64,000 bases of DNA, taken from Natronococcus sp. AD-5 (GTDB lineage Archaea; Halobacteriota; Halobacteria; Halobacteriales; Natrialbaceae). Both the position numbers and the translations under genes were made by a program. The notes below the pieces were generated by a model. It was not told the origin of the DNA, made no database searches, and saw only the letters and a program-made list of their open reading frames with translations. The stretch lies in NCBI RefSeq assembly GCF_030734285.1, contig NZ_CP132294.1, positions 3,038,001-3,102,000 of the forward strand. The letters run 5' to 3'. Of the stretch, positions 24,683 through 33,680 are shown piece after piece; the stretch's first letter is position 1; each line of letters begins with the position of its first letter.

Positions 24683-26140
24683 ATGGCAGACGCCGACGGT
24701 CGTCCGAACGTACTGCTCGTCCTCACGGATCAGGAACGCTACGACTACTCGGCACCCGACGGACCGCCGGTCGAGACGGAGACGGTGGACCGCCTCTCGA
24801 GCGAGGGGATGCGCTTCGAGCGGGCGTTCACGCCGATCAGCATCTGTACGAGCGCCCGCGCGTCCCTGCTGACCGGGCGATTCCCCCACGGCCACGGCAT
24901 GCTGAACAACAGCCACGAGGCCGACGCGATCCGACCGAACCTCCCGGAGGGGCTGCCGACGTTCTCCGAGGCGCTCGCGGAGGCCGGCTACGACCTCACG
25001 TACACGGGTAAGTGGCACGTCGGGCGCGATCAGCGGCCGGAGAACGTCGGCTTTTCCTACCTCGGCGGCAGCGACGAGCACCACGACCCCGACCTCGACG
25101 AGAAGTTCCGCGAGTACCGAGAAGAACTGGGCGTTTCGCCCGACGTCGATCTCGAGGACGAGATCTACACCCGCGGCGGCAAAGAAGCGGGAACCCTCGT
25201 CGCAGCGGAGACCCCCGTCGACGTCGAGGCGACTCGGAACTACTTCCTCGCCGAGCGGACGATCGACGCGATCGAGGCCCACGCGACCGGCGACCGGGAG
25301 GAGCCCTTCTTCCACCGGGCCGACTTCTACGGTCCGCACCACCCCTACGTCGTGCCGGAGCCCTACGCGTCGATGTACGACCCCGACGAGATCGAACGAC
25401 CCGAGAGCTACGCCGAGACCTACGACGGGAAACCGCGGGTCCACGAGAACTTCCTCCACTACCGCGGCGTCGCCGGCTTCGACTGGGACACCTGGGCCGA
25501 GGCCATCGCGAAGTACCGCGGGTTCGTGACGATGATCGACGATCAACTCGAGCGGATCCTCGAGGCCCTCGAGGAGCACGGGCTCGCGGACGAGACGGCC
25601 GTCGTTCACGCTTCGGATCACGGCGACTTCGTGGGCGGCCACCGCCAGTTCAACAAGGGGCCGCTGATGTACGACGACACCTACCGCATCCCGCTCCAGG
25701 TGCGCTGGCCGGGCGTCGTCGAACCGGGGTCGGTCTGCGAGGCGCCCGTCCACCTCCACGACCTGGCCGCGACGTTCCTCGAGATGGGCGACGTCGCGGT
25801 GCCGGAGTCGTTCGACTCGCGGAGCCTCGTCCCGCTGCTCGAGAACGCCGGCGACGCGCCCGCGTCGTGGCCCGGCTCCGTCTTCGCGCAGTACCACGGC
25901 GACGAGTTCGGCCTCTACACGCAGCGGATGGTCCGAACGGATCGCTACAAGTACGTCTACAACGGGCCGGACGTCGACGAGCTGTACGACCTCGAGGCCG
26001 ATCCGGCGGAGCTACGGAACCTGATCGACCACCCCGGCTACGAGGACGCGCGCCGGGAGATGCGAAACCGGCTGGTCGAGTGGATGGAGGAAACCGAGGA
26101 TCCGAACCGAAAGTGGGTGTCGGACGTCCTCGCCGACTGA
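24683..26140 (+). CDS. Sulfatase (type I, alkaline phosphatase superfamily)
   Basis: This is a 485-residue cytosolic-looking sulfatase with no signal peptide. Conserved elements are NVLLVLTDQERYD at the start (metal Asp), ICTSARASLLTG (about residues 53-64) carrying the formylglycine Cys and the Arg, YTGKWHVG, and HASDHGDFVGGH, with the metal Asp-His. The active-site motif reads C-T-S-A-R rather than the usual C-x-P/A-S-R. The C-terminus (ELYDLEADPAELRNL) is the typical sulfatase ending. Substrate is unknown: an aryl sulfate, a glycan sulfate or choline sulfate is possible. ATG 24683 (MADADGRPN) was chosen by family start. Confidence 0.9.
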   Translation: MADADGRPNVLLVLTDQERYDYSAPDGPPVETETVDRLSSEGMRFERAFTPISICTSARASLLTGRFPHGHGMLNNSHEADAIRPNLPEGLPTFSEALAEAGYDLTYTGKWHVGRDQRPENVGFSYLGGSDEHHDPDLDEKFREYREELGVSPDVDLEDEIYTRGGKEAGTLVAAETPVDVEATRNYFLAERTIDAIEAHATGDREEPFFHRADFYGPHHPYVVPEPYASMYDPDEIERPESYAETYDGKPRVHENFLHYRGVAGFDWDTWAEAIAKYRGFVTMIDDQLERILEALEEHGLADETAVVHASDHGDFVGGHRQFNKGPLMYDDTYRIPLQVRWPGVVEPGSVCEAPVHLHDLAATFLEMGDVAVPESFDSRSLVPLLENAGDAPASWPGSVFAQYHGDEFGLYTQRMVRTDRYKYVYNGPDVDELYDLEADPAELRNLIDHPGYEDARREMRNRLVEWMEETEDPNRKWVSDVLAD

Positions 26141-26163
26141 CGGACCGACGCCGACGCGGAAGC

Positions 26164-26174
26164 GTACGTTTACG
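26164..26174 (+). promoter_or_regulatory. TATA box upstream of the 26199 mini-ORF
   Basis: tacgtttacg is centred about 29 bases before ATG 26199, not before the main start at 26234. The transcript would therefore begin at the mini-ORF. Confidence 0.4.
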
Positions 26175-26198
26175 GTCCCGAGGCAGCTACCATCGACC

Positions 26199-26237
26199 AT
26201 GACTGTGGACACCGCCGAAACGGAGGGGAACCGATGA
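26199..26237 (+). CDS. Possible 12-codon upstream ORF overlapping the 26234 gene
   Basis: ATG 26199 opens MTVDTAETEGNR and stops at TGA 26235-26237, which overlaps the ATG of the following gene. The stretch ggagggg at 26222-26228 lies inside it and is well placed as a Shine-Dalgarno for the main ATG. It could be a leader peptide coupling translation, or only a 5' UTR. Confidence 0.3.
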   Translation: MTVDTAETEGNR

Positions 26238-26689
26238 TGGGGGCTGCGGGCAGCGATCCGGATCCGGAGGAGCTTCGCGAGACGGCGGCCGAGTACGAAG
26301 CGATCGCGGACGCGCTCGAGGACCTCGTCGTGGAACTGCGGGACGAACCGGTCAAGGATTCGCGACTCGAGGGGTTGTTCGACGAGGCGACGACGAGCAA
26401 CCCGCAGATCTGGAACATCGTGACGGCCTTCATCGACGTCGAGGACGGCGAGGCGGTCGTCACCGACGAGTCGAAGCTCGCGGAGGGCAAGTGGGCGCCC
26501 GAGATCGTCGAGGGCTGCGACGCGATGGTCACGATCGAGGTCCAGCGCGGGCTGATGCCCGACGATTTCAAGTACCTCGTCGGGCGGGAGCTCGAGGATA
26601 CGATCACTGAGTTCGGCGAGCGGGCGGCCGAGGCGAGACAGCGAGCCGCCGAACTCGAGGGAACGGAAGACTCGGTGGACGACGCGTAA
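26234..26689 (+). CDS. Conserved haloarchaeal acidic protein (possibly DUF5806)
   Basis: This is a 151-residue protein (ATG 26234, with a second ATG directly after). It has a helical N-terminus (RETAAEYEAIADALEDLVVEL), a central alpha/beta part (NPQIWNIVTAFIDVEDGEAV ... EGCDAMVTIEVQRGLMPDDFKYLVG) and an acidic helical tail. It is soluble, with no catalytic motif recognised. The DUF label is from memory and not firm. A good ribosome binding site, ggagggg, lies five bases upstream. Confidence 0.75.
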   Translation: MMGAAGSDPDPEELRETAAEYEAIADALEDLVVELRDEPVKDSRLEGLFDEATTSNPQIWNIVTAFIDVEDGEAVVTDESKLAEGKWAPEIVEGCDAMVTIEVQRGLMPDDFKYLVGRELEDTITEFGERAAEARQRAAELEGTEDSVDDA

Positions 26690-26813
26690 CGGGTCGACCG
26701 AAACGCACCTCCTCGGCGTCGATCAGATATTCTCACCGCACGGTACGTCAACGACCTGGATCGAGTGCGATCGACGGCTCGTCAGTAGATCACCGGTCCG
26801 TCGAGACCGAGGA

Positions 26814-27236
26814 TCACTCGAGCGCGATCTCCTCTCGTTCGAACCGCCCGTCGCCGCCGCCGGGCTCGCGCCAGCGCCAGGAGCCGACCTCGAACGGTTC
26901 GAGCGAGACGATCAGGTACGAGCGGTCGGGCCAGGTCGCGTTAGCCGCGTCGGTGTCGCTCGGCCGCGGCGGGCCGCGCGGGTGGGAGTGGTAGAAGCCG
27001 ACGATCTCCTCGCCGCGGTCCTCGAGCCGTTCGAAGACCTCGAGCTGTTCTTCGGGGTCGATTCGGTAGCGCGTCCGGGGCCCGTCGGCGACGTTCGCGG
27101 CGGGGTAGTGCGATCGAGCGTAACTCCGGCCGGTCTTCTCGTAGTCGCCGCCGAGGATCCCGCAGATCTCCCGCGGGCGACCCTCTCGAGCGCGGGTCAC
27201 GATCGCGTCCCGAACGTCGGCAGGGAGTACGAGCAC
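26814..27236 (-). CDS. JAMM/MPN+ metalloprotease (desampylase-like)
   Basis: The protein has 140 residues from GTG 27236. It carries the complete JAMM zinc motif: Glu23 (REICGILGG), His83-x-His85 in YHSHPRG, Ser93 and Asp96 in PRPSDTD. Haloarchaeal JAMM proteins remove ubiquitin-like SAMP modifiers from targets or release SAMPs for sulfur carrier roles. The GTG start lies two bases after the stop codon of the BtuF-like gene, and no ATG occurs before the conserved region. The pair is probably one transcript. Confidence 0.88.
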   Translation of the reverse strand: MLVLPADVRDAIVTRAREGRPREICGILGGDYEKTGRSYARSHYPAANVADGPRTRYRIDPEEQLEVFERLEDRGEEIVGFYHSHPRGPPRPSDTDAANATWPDRSYLIVSLEPFEVGSWRWREPGGGDGRFEREEIALE

Positions 27237-27238
27237 GG

Positions 27239-28198
27239 CTACGGCGTCGGGTCGGCTCGCGATCCGGCCGTCGACTCGAGGCGCTCGAGGTCGTCGAACG
27301 GCACCGCGACCGATTCCGGCGGCCCGTCGAACGGGTCGGGCTGGACGATCGGTGCGAGCGCCTCGAGCGTGTCCACGAGCCGCGGCCCGGGTCGGTTGAG
27401 GTAGTGGTGGCCGTCCATCGCCCAGACTCGGTCGTTCCGAACCGCCGCGAGGTCGTCCCACCCCTCGCGGTCGGTGAGGTCCGCGCGGTTCGCGGCGGTC
27501 TGCTCGAGGTCGAACCCGCAGGGGGCGACGATCACGAGTTCGGGATCGTACTCGCGGATATTCTCCCACTCACGCGGTCGCGAGCGGTCGCCGACGTCGG
27601 CCAGGCCGTACTCCCCGCCGGCCCAGTCGACGAGTTCGGCGGTCCAATGGCCCGCGATCATGACGGGGTCCGTCCAGTCGAAGATCGCGACGCGCGGCCG
27701 GTCGCGGTTGTCGACGTCGACCGTTCGCTCCTGAATGGCAGCGATACGATCCTCGAGATCGTCTCGGACCCCTCGAGCGCGGTCCTCTCGGCCGGTCGCG
27801 CAGCCCAGTCGCTCGAGGTCGTCGAGAACGTCATCGAGTGTGTGCGGATCGACGGTCAGTACGTCGGGATCCGCACCGATGCGCTCGAGCGCCTCGGCGA
27901 TCACAGCCTCGTCGACCGCGCAGACGTCGCACATGCCCTGCGTGACGATCAGGTCCGGCTCGAGGTCGTCCAGAAGATCGACGTCGACCTCGTAGACGCC
28001 GGCGTCGGTTTCGCCGATCTCGAGGACCTGCCGGTCGATCTCGCCGCTCGAGGCGGCGGCGTCGACGCGCGAGCGCGTGATCGAGGGGATCGACTCGACG
28101 CCGGGCGGGTAGTCGCACTCGTGGGAGACGCCGACCGGCTCGAGGCCGAGCGCGGCGACGAGTTCGGTCGCCGAGGGGAGCGTCGTAACGACTCGCAT
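27239..28198 (-). CDS. Cobalamin-binding protein, BtuF/FecB-like, without signal peptide
   Basis: This is a 319-residue periplasmic-binding-protein-like (COG0614) protein. It begins MRVVTTLPSATELVAALGLEPVGVSHECDYP and shows DLIVTQGMCDVCAVDE and WAMDGHHYLNRPGPRL, the usual cobalamin-binding-type signatures. There is no lipobox, Tat or Sec signal, so it should be cytosolic, unlike true ABC binding proteins. Such signal-less members occur widely and may bind corrinoid or another tetrapyrrole inside the cell. No permease or ATPase gene is nearby. Its stop is directly next to the JAMM protease start. Confidence 0.88.
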   Translation of the reverse strand: MRVVTTLPSATELVAALGLEPVGVSHECDYPPGVESIPSITRSRVDAAASSGEIDRQVLEIGETDAGVYEVDVDLLDDLEPDLIVTQGMCDVCAVDEAVIAEALERIGADPDVLTVDPHTLDDVLDDLERLGCATGREDRARGVRDDLEDRIAAIQERTVDVDNRDRPRVAIFDWTDPVMIAGHWTAELVDWAGGEYGLADVGDRSRPREWENIREYDPELVIVAPCGFDLEQTAANRADLTDREGWDDLAAVRNDRVWAMDGHHYLNRPGPRLVDTLEALAPIVQPDPFDGPPESVAVPFDDLERLESTAGSRADPTP

Positions 28199-28255
28199 AC
28201 CCGTCGTAGGAGCGGCAGGGTCAAAAACGGCGGCCTCCGGCGGGACCGTCGATCG

Positions 28256-28849
28256 TCAGGGCTCGTCCGGCTCGAAGTCGTCGGTGCCGTCGAATTCGTC
28301 GGAACCCGGCTCGTCGTCGACGTCGAACTCGTCGGCGTCCGGCTCCTTCACGTCCGGCGTCTCGTCGGCGGGCCCCTCTTCGATGTCGATCGTCGTCTCG
28401 GGACTCGACCCCTCGTCGAGGTCGAACTCGTCCGTCTCGAGTTCCGACCCGTCGACGCCGACGGCGCCCTCGGTGATCTCGATGGTGACGCCCTCGTGCG
28501 CGCGCTCCCTGCCGACGAGTTTCCCGGTCGCGGACTCGACCTGCTGGTTGACCGCCCAGACGAACTGCAGCACCGACTCGAGTTCGGCGCCGGCCCGCCG
28601 GACGTTCCGCTCGGCCGGGAGTTCGGCCAGGCTCTGTGCCCCCTCCGGGTGGAGGTACTGGATCGGGTGGTCGTTCGGCACTTCGCGCAGGTCGACGTCG
28701 AACGACCAGAGGTACGGAAGCAACTGTACGGCGTACCCTTGCGGTTTCGGCGCTCGGCGGCCGGCCGCGGTCAGGGCGACCGTCACGGCGGGCGACTCCG
28801 CGTTGGTGTCGTAGTAGAGGCCCCTGAGGCCGGGAATCGAGATTCGCAT
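28256..28849 (-). CDS. Conserved haloarchaeal protein with acidic C-terminal tail
   Basis: This is a 197-residue soluble protein. The N-terminal 110 residues look folded (MRISIPGLRGLYYDTNAESPAVTV, QLLPYLWSFDVDLREVPNDHPIQYLHPEG). The last 75 residues are almost entirely Asp, Glu, Pro and Ser and are probably disordered. No family is recognised. It lies 57 bases upstream of the BtuF-like gene on the same strand, so it may share its transcript. Confidence 0.7.
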   Translation of the reverse strand: MRISIPGLRGLYYDTNAESPAVTVALTAAGRRAPKPQGYAVQLLPYLWSFDVDLREVPNDHPIQYLHPEGAQSLAELPAERNVRRAGAELESVLQFVWAVNQQVESATGKLVGRERAHEGVTIEITEGAVGVDGSELETDEFDLDEGSSPETTIDIEEGPADETPDVKEPDADEFDVDDEPGSDEFDGTDDFEPDEP

Positions 28850-28916
28850 ACTCGAGCGGTAGCGCGCGCCGGGGGTGAGTCTGCACCCGGCACATCCACC
28901 CTCCTTTTATCGAGGG

Positions 28917-29657
28917 TCAGAAACTGTCGGCGAACTTGTCCCGGCGGTTGATGTCGAGTTCGCTCACGCTCGAGTGGTCCTGGCACGCGGCGAACCGAAC
29001 CGCCGCGGCGACCTCCTCGGGCTCGCTGGCCTCGTTCGCGTCGAACGCCTCGGCGAACGTCCGGCCGTCGGTCGTCTCGAACTCCGAGCGAACCTCGGCG
29101 GGGTTGACGACCGTGACGCCGACGCCGGCGTCGCCGACCTGGGCCGCGACGCTCTTGGCGAAGCCGCGCACCCACCACTTCGTGGCGGCGTAGATCGGGT
29201 TGAACGACCGCGGATACTGTCCGGCGAAGCTTCCGACGAAGATCAGGTGTCCACCTCGCTCGCGAACGTGCGGGATCGCCGCTCGAGTCGCGTAGAAGAC
29301 GCCGTCGACGTTGGTCTCCTGCATCGTCTCGTACTCGTCGGTCGTCATCTCGGCGATCTCGCTACCGCGGGAGAGCCCCGCGTTGTTCACCAGGATATCG
29401 AGTCCGCCGAACCGGTCGACGGTTTCCTCGACGAGGGCGTCGACGTCGTCCTCCTCGCGAACGTTCGTCGGCACGACCAGCGTCTCGACGCCGTGGTTCG
29501 TCTCGAGTTCGTCCGCGAGCGCCTCGAGGTCGTCCTCGCTACGGGCCGCGAGGGCGACGTTCGCGCCCGCGGCCGCGAACGCCCGGCAGGTCGCCGCGCC
29601 GATACCGGAACTCGCGCCGGTCACGATCGCCGTCTGCTGCTCGAGTGAATCGATCAT
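28917..29657 (-). CDS. Short-chain dehydrogenase/reductase (SDR)
   Basis: This is a 246-residue classical SDR. It has cofactor loop TGASSGIG (residues 13-20), NNAG at 91-94, and the catalytic Ser143, Tyr156 and Lys160 (GSF ... YAATK). The start ATG 29657 (MIDSLEQQTAIVTG) matches the family; the longer frame upstream is not coding-like. Arg39 after the second beta strand (ALAARS) hints at NADP(H). The C-terminus, PEEVAAAVRFAACQDHSSVSELDI, is common in haloarchaeal members. Substrate unknown. Confidence 0.92.
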   Translation of the reverse strand: MIDSLEQQTAIVTGASSGIGAATCRAFAAAGANVALAARSEDDLEALADELETNHGVETLVVPTNVREEDDVDALVEETVDRFGGLDILVNNAGLSRGSEIAEMTTDEYETMQETNVDGVFYATRAAIPHVRERGGHLIFVGSFAGQYPRSFNPIYAATKWWVRGFAKSVAAQVGDAGVGVTVVNPAEVRSEFETTDGRTFAEAFDANEASEPEEVAAAVRFAACQDHSSVSELDINRRDKFADSF

Positions 29658-29728
29658 CGTGATGGACAGACGCGCGCTCGGTCCTAAGCGTTTCTGCAAG
29701 TGGCGACCGAGCGCGACGTCGATCGGTC

Positions 29729-31264
29729 TCAGTACCCCTCGAGGTCGTACAGCTCGCCGTACTTCGATTCGACGTACTCGATGAAGTAGTCGGCGGTGAG
29801 CGGTTCGCCCGTCGCGACCTCGATCAGTTCCTCCGTCGGATAGCGCCGTCCGTGGCGGTGGACGTGCTCGGTCATCCACTCCCAGAGGGGCTCGAACTCG
29901 CCCTCGCGGATCAGCCCGTCGACGTCCAGATCCTTTCGGATCGCGGCGTCGAGCTGTGCGGCCAGCACGCTGCCGACGGTGTAGCCCTGGAAGGCCGCGA
30001 AATTATACGACCAGTGAGTGTCTTGGAGACAGCCATCGGCGTCGCTCCCGGGGGTGACGCCCAGGTAGTCGTCCATCTTCTCGTTCCAGACGCGGGGGAC
30101 CTCGGAGACGGACAGGTCGCCCTCGACGAACGCCCGGTCGATCTCGCACCGGAGGACGATGTGGAGGTGGTAGGTGAGCTCGTCCGCCTCGACGCGGATC
30201 AGGTTCTCCGGGTAGATCCGGTTCACCGCGGCGTAGGCCTCCTCGACGGTGACGTCCTCGAGGTGGGGGAAGTGCTCTTTCATCGTCGGAAGGAACAGCC
30301 CCCAGAAGGCCTTCGTACGGCCGACGTGGTTCTCCCAGAACCGCGACTGGGACTCGTGGACGCCCGAGGAGAGCGACGCGCCGAGAGGGGTTCCGTACTC
30401 TTCTTTCGGCAGTCCGAGCTGGTAGCTCGCGTGGCCGAACTCGTGGATCGTCGCCATCAGCGCGTCGATCGGATCGTGCTCTCTGAACCGGGTGGTGATC
30501 CGGGCGTCGAACTGATTACCGGACATGAACGGGTGCGGGGCGGTGTCGAGGCGGCCGTGCTCTCGGGGATAGCCGAGCAGGTCGACGACCTCCCGGGAGA
30601 GAGCCATCTGGTCGTTCTCGTCGTAGGTGTAGTCCGGATCCCGGAACGCCGACGGAAGCTCCCGTCCCTCGGTCTCGATCGCTTCGATCAGCGGGACGAG
30701 CCCGTCGCGAAGCTCGTCGAAGATGTCCTCGACGGTCTCGAGCGGGAGGTACGGCAGGCCGTCCTCGTAGAGCACCCGATAGGGGTTCGCGTCGGGATCG
30801 ATGGCGGCCGCCCGCTCGCGGTGGAGGTCGATTAGTTCTTCCAGGGCGGGCGCGAACTGCTCGAAGTTGTCCTCGGCTTTCGCCTCCTGCCAGACCTGCT
30901 GGGTTTTCGCCTGGTGGGCCGCCACTCGCTCGACCAAGTCCGAAGGAACCTCGGCGGAGCGATCGTACTCCCGGCGGAGCTCCCGGACGACGGCCGCCTG
31001 TTCGTCGGTCAGATCAGCCGATTCCGAATCACCCAGCCACTCTCCGACCTCCTCGTCGACGAGGAGGTCGTGACCCAGCCCGGAGAGCGTCGAGAGCTGT
31101 CCGGCCCGGGCGGGCGTCCCGGCTTCGGGCATCATCACGCGCTGGTCCCAGCCCAGCGCCATCGAGGCCATCCGTACGTCCGTGAGTTTCTCCGATCGCT
31201 CGAGGAGGGCCCGATACGCGTCGGGAGCATCCCCCGTGTCGTGAGACTCGTCAGCAGTCGCCAT
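29729..31264 (-). CDS. Carboxypeptidase M32 (first of two tandem copies)
   Basis: This is a 511-residue metallocarboxypeptidase of the TaqCP/PfuCP group, cytosolic and mostly helical. The zinc motif HEFGHASYQLG (His about 270 and 274) is present, with Glu further on in ESQSRFWENHVGR and the conserved NLIRVEADELTYHLHI. DPDYTYDENDQ and RLDTAPHPFMSG are family segments. It removes C-terminal residues from peptides. It is followed, 148 bases upstream on the same strand, by a close paralog (31413-32942). Confidence 0.95.
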   Translation of the reverse strand: MATADESHDTGDAPDAYRALLERSEKLTDVRMASMALGWDQRVMMPEAGTPARAGQLSTLSGLGHDLLVDEEVGEWLGDSESADLTDEQAAVVRELRREYDRSAEVPSDLVERVAAHQAKTQQVWQEAKAEDNFEQFAPALEELIDLHRERAAAIDPDANPYRVLYEDGLPYLPLETVEDIFDELRDGLVPLIEAIETEGRELPSAFRDPDYTYDENDQMALSREVVDLLGYPREHGRLDTAPHPFMSGNQFDARITTRFREHDPIDALMATIHEFGHASYQLGLPKEEYGTPLGASLSSGVHESQSRFWENHVGRTKAFWGLFLPTMKEHFPHLEDVTVEEAYAAVNRIYPENLIRVEADELTYHLHIVLRCEIDRAFVEGDLSVSEVPRVWNEKMDDYLGVTPGSDADGCLQDTHWSYNFAAFQGYTVGSVLAAQLDAAIRKDLDVDGLIREGEFEPLWEWMTEHVHRHGRRYPTEELIEVATGEPLTADYFIEYVESKYGELYDLEGY

Positions 31265-31412
31265 ATTTCGGTTCGAAAGTCCCGGCAGGCGCTACTAAAT
31301 CCTCGGGTAGAGGTGATCGAAGCGACGACCCGGTGCGAGACCGAGTCAGAAGGGAGAGACGCGGGTACGGTCCGACGGACCGTCGACGGCACCGTCGCGA
31401 AAGGATCGGCCG

Positions 31413-32942
31413 TCAGTAGCCCTCGAGCTCGTACAGGTCGCCGTACTTTTCGGAGACGTAGTCGAGGAAGTAGTCCGCCGTGAACTCCTCGCCCGTCGCC
31501 CGTTCGATCAGTTCGGGCGTGGTGTAGCGCTTGCCGTGTCGGTGGACGTTCTCGCGGAGCCAGCCGTTGAGGTCGTCGAAGTCGCCCGCCCGAATGTCGT
31601 CGTCGAGATTTCCGAGGTCGTCCTCCGCGGCGGCGTACAGCTGCGCGGCGAGGACGGAACCGAGCGAGTACGTCGGGAAGTAGCCGAACGAGCCGTGCGA
31701 CCAGTGGATGTCCTGCAGGCAGCCCTCGGCGTCGGTCTCGGGGCGCACGCCGAGGTACTCCTCGTACTTGTCGTTCCAGACCTCCGGGACGTCATCGACC
31801 TCGAGGTCGCCCGAGAGCAGGTCGCGTTCGATCTCGAAGCGGATCACGATGTGGAGGTGGTAGGTGAGCTCGTCCGCCTCGACCCGGATGAGGTTGTCGT
31901 CGTAGACCTGGTTCGCGGCCTCGTAGGCGTCCTCGGGCGTCGCGCCCTCGAGTTCCGAAACGCGGTCGCGGACGGTGGGCAGGAACTGCTCCCAGAACGG
32001 CCGCGAGCGGCCGACGTGGTTCTCCCAGAGTCGTGATTGGGACTCGTGGACCGTGAGATCCCGGGAGTCGCCGAGCGGCGTGCCGTAGCCCTCGTCGGAG
32101 AGGCCGAGCGTGTAGTTGGCGTGGCCGAACTCATGGATCGTCGAGGTGAGCGAGCCGAGCAGGTCGTCCTCCTCGAACCGGGTCGTCACGCGGGCGTCGA
32201 ACTGCGTCCCCGAGGAGAACGGGTGCGGCGCCGTATCGAGGCGACCGCGGCCCCAGTCGTAGCCCAGCGCGTCGAGGACGTCGCGAGCCAGCGCCTCCTG
32301 ATCGTCGTCGTCGAATTCCCCGGCGAAGGTGTCTGTCGCCAGGTCGACGTCGCTGTTCTGAACCGCGTCGATCAGCGGAACGAGTTCGTCGCGCAGCCGC
32401 TCGAGCACCCGCTCGGCCGTCTCGAGGTCGAGGTACGGCTCGTAGTCGGCGAAGAGCACGGCGTACGGATCCGCGTCGGGGTCGATGTGATTCGCGTACT
32501 CGCGCTTGAGTTCGATCAGTTTCTCGAGCGTGGGCGCGAAGTGCTCGAAGTCGTCCTCCTCCTTCGCCTGCTTCCAGGTCGGGTGAGCGTTGGCGGTCGT
32601 CTCGGAGATCTCCTCGATGAGTTCCCGCGGAACGCTGGTCTCGCGGTCGTACTGCCGGCGGACTTCGCGGACGACGGCCTGCCGTTCCTCGGGGAGGGTT
32701 TCGGATTCGAGTTCCTCGAGCAACTCGCCCGTCTCGTCGGCGGTCAGGAGTTCGTGGCTGATCGACGATAGCGCCGAGAGCTGCTGTGCGCGGGCCGGCG
32801 TCCCCTCTTCGGGCATGACGACTTCCTGATCCCACCGGAGGATGCCCGCGGCGTGCCCGACGTTCGTGATCCGCGTGATTCGATCTTCGAGCCGTTCGTA
32901 CGGGTCGGAGCGCTGCTCGCTTTCCGCTTGATCGGTCGCCAT
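31413..32942 (-). CDS. Carboxypeptidase M32 (second of two tandem copies)
   Basis: This is a 509-residue paralog of the neighbouring enzyme, with the same layout. It has HEFGHANYTLG at about 266-276, ESQSRLWENHVGRSR, and NLIRVEADELTYHLHIVIRFE. The two are alike along their whole length, including the C-terminal EKYGDLYELEGY, so they arose by tandem duplication. Differences cluster in the middle helices, which line the substrate cleft, so the copies may prefer different peptides. The start is ATG 32942. Confidence 0.95.
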   Translation of the reverse strand: MATDQAESEQRSDPYERLEDRITRITNVGHAAGILRWDQEVVMPEEGTPARAQQLSALSSISHELLTADETGELLEELESETLPEERQAVVREVRRQYDRETSVPRELIEEISETTANAHPTWKQAKEEDDFEHFAPTLEKLIELKREYANHIDPDADPYAVLFADYEPYLDLETAERVLERLRDELVPLIDAVQNSDVDLATDTFAGEFDDDDQEALARDVLDALGYDWGRGRLDTAPHPFSSGTQFDARVTTRFEEDDLLGSLTSTIHEFGHANYTLGLSDEGYGTPLGDSRDLTVHESQSRLWENHVGRSRPFWEQFLPTVRDRVSELEGATPEDAYEAANQVYDDNLIRVEADELTYHLHIVIRFEIERDLLSGDLEVDDVPEVWNDKYEEYLGVRPETDAEGCLQDIHWSHGSFGYFPTYSLGSVLAAQLYAAAEDDLGNLDDDIRAGDFDDLNGWLRENVHRHGKRYTTPELIERATGEEFTADYFLDYVSEKYGDLYELEGY

Positions 32943-33144
32943 TGGCTGGCAATACTTAGGGAACCGTCATCAACGTCGTGGTTTCGGTACGTCGCGTAGC
33001 CGACCAGTCAGATCGGCGAACGGAGCATCTTCCGGCTGCGCACGCACTGCGCGTCGAACGGCGCCGGAAGAGCGGGCCGGTGATAGGGATGTGGAACGTG
33101 CAAGCGATGAACTGTTCGCTCGCAGTGGCGAGCGTTGGAACGCA

Positions 33145-33501
33145 ATGGTCCTCGCATCAATCGTCGTGTTCCTCGTCAGCCTGCTGATCGGTGCGCTCGG
33201 CATCTACGTCGGCGCGCGCATCATCGTCGGCGCCAGAGACTACGACCACGCCATCGTCACGGCGTTGATCGGCGCGATCGTGTGGGCCGTCGTCGGCTTT
33301 TTGGTCGGCTGGATCCCGCTCCTGGGGCCCTTGCTGGCCCTGCTCGCGTACGTCGCGGTGATCAACTTCCGGTACCCCGGCGAGTGGACGGCCGCCGCGA
33401 TGATCGGTCTCGTCGCGTGGGTGACCGTGCTGATCGTGCTGTACGTCCTCGCGGCGATCGGTATTACCGGATTCGAGGCCGTCGGCGTCCCCGGCGTCTA
33501 A
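33145..33501 (+). CDS. Small integral membrane protein
   Basis: The protein has 118 residues with three to four transmembrane helices (MVLASIVVFLVSLLIGALGIYVGARIIV, IVTALIGAIVWAVVGFLVG, LLGPLLALLAYVAVI, AAMIGLVAWVTVLIVLYVLAAIG). It resembles haloarchaeal membrane proteins of unknown function. ATG 33145 was chosen because the upstream in-frame residues (ERASDELFARSGERWNA) are not hydrophobic. No conserved catalytic residue is visible. Confidence 0.7.
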   Translation: MVLASIVVFLVSLLIGALGIYVGARIIVGARDYDHAIVTALIGAIVWAVVGFLVGWIPLLGPLLALLAYVAVINFRYPGEWTAAAMIGLVAWVTVLIVLYVLAAIGITGFEAVGVPGV

Positions 33502-33680
33502 CGATCGGCAAGCGGGCGCTCAGCGATCGGTCGCGCGCCGGCACTTCGGCGCACGTCGAGCGAGCCGCCGGCTCTTTCGGGGAGAGACGCCGCTCGGCGT
33601 CGACAGGAGGGAATTGACCGATCGTGATCCCCTCAGAGGCTGGTGAAGAGTTATCCGATTCGGCCGTCAAGGTGTGACAA

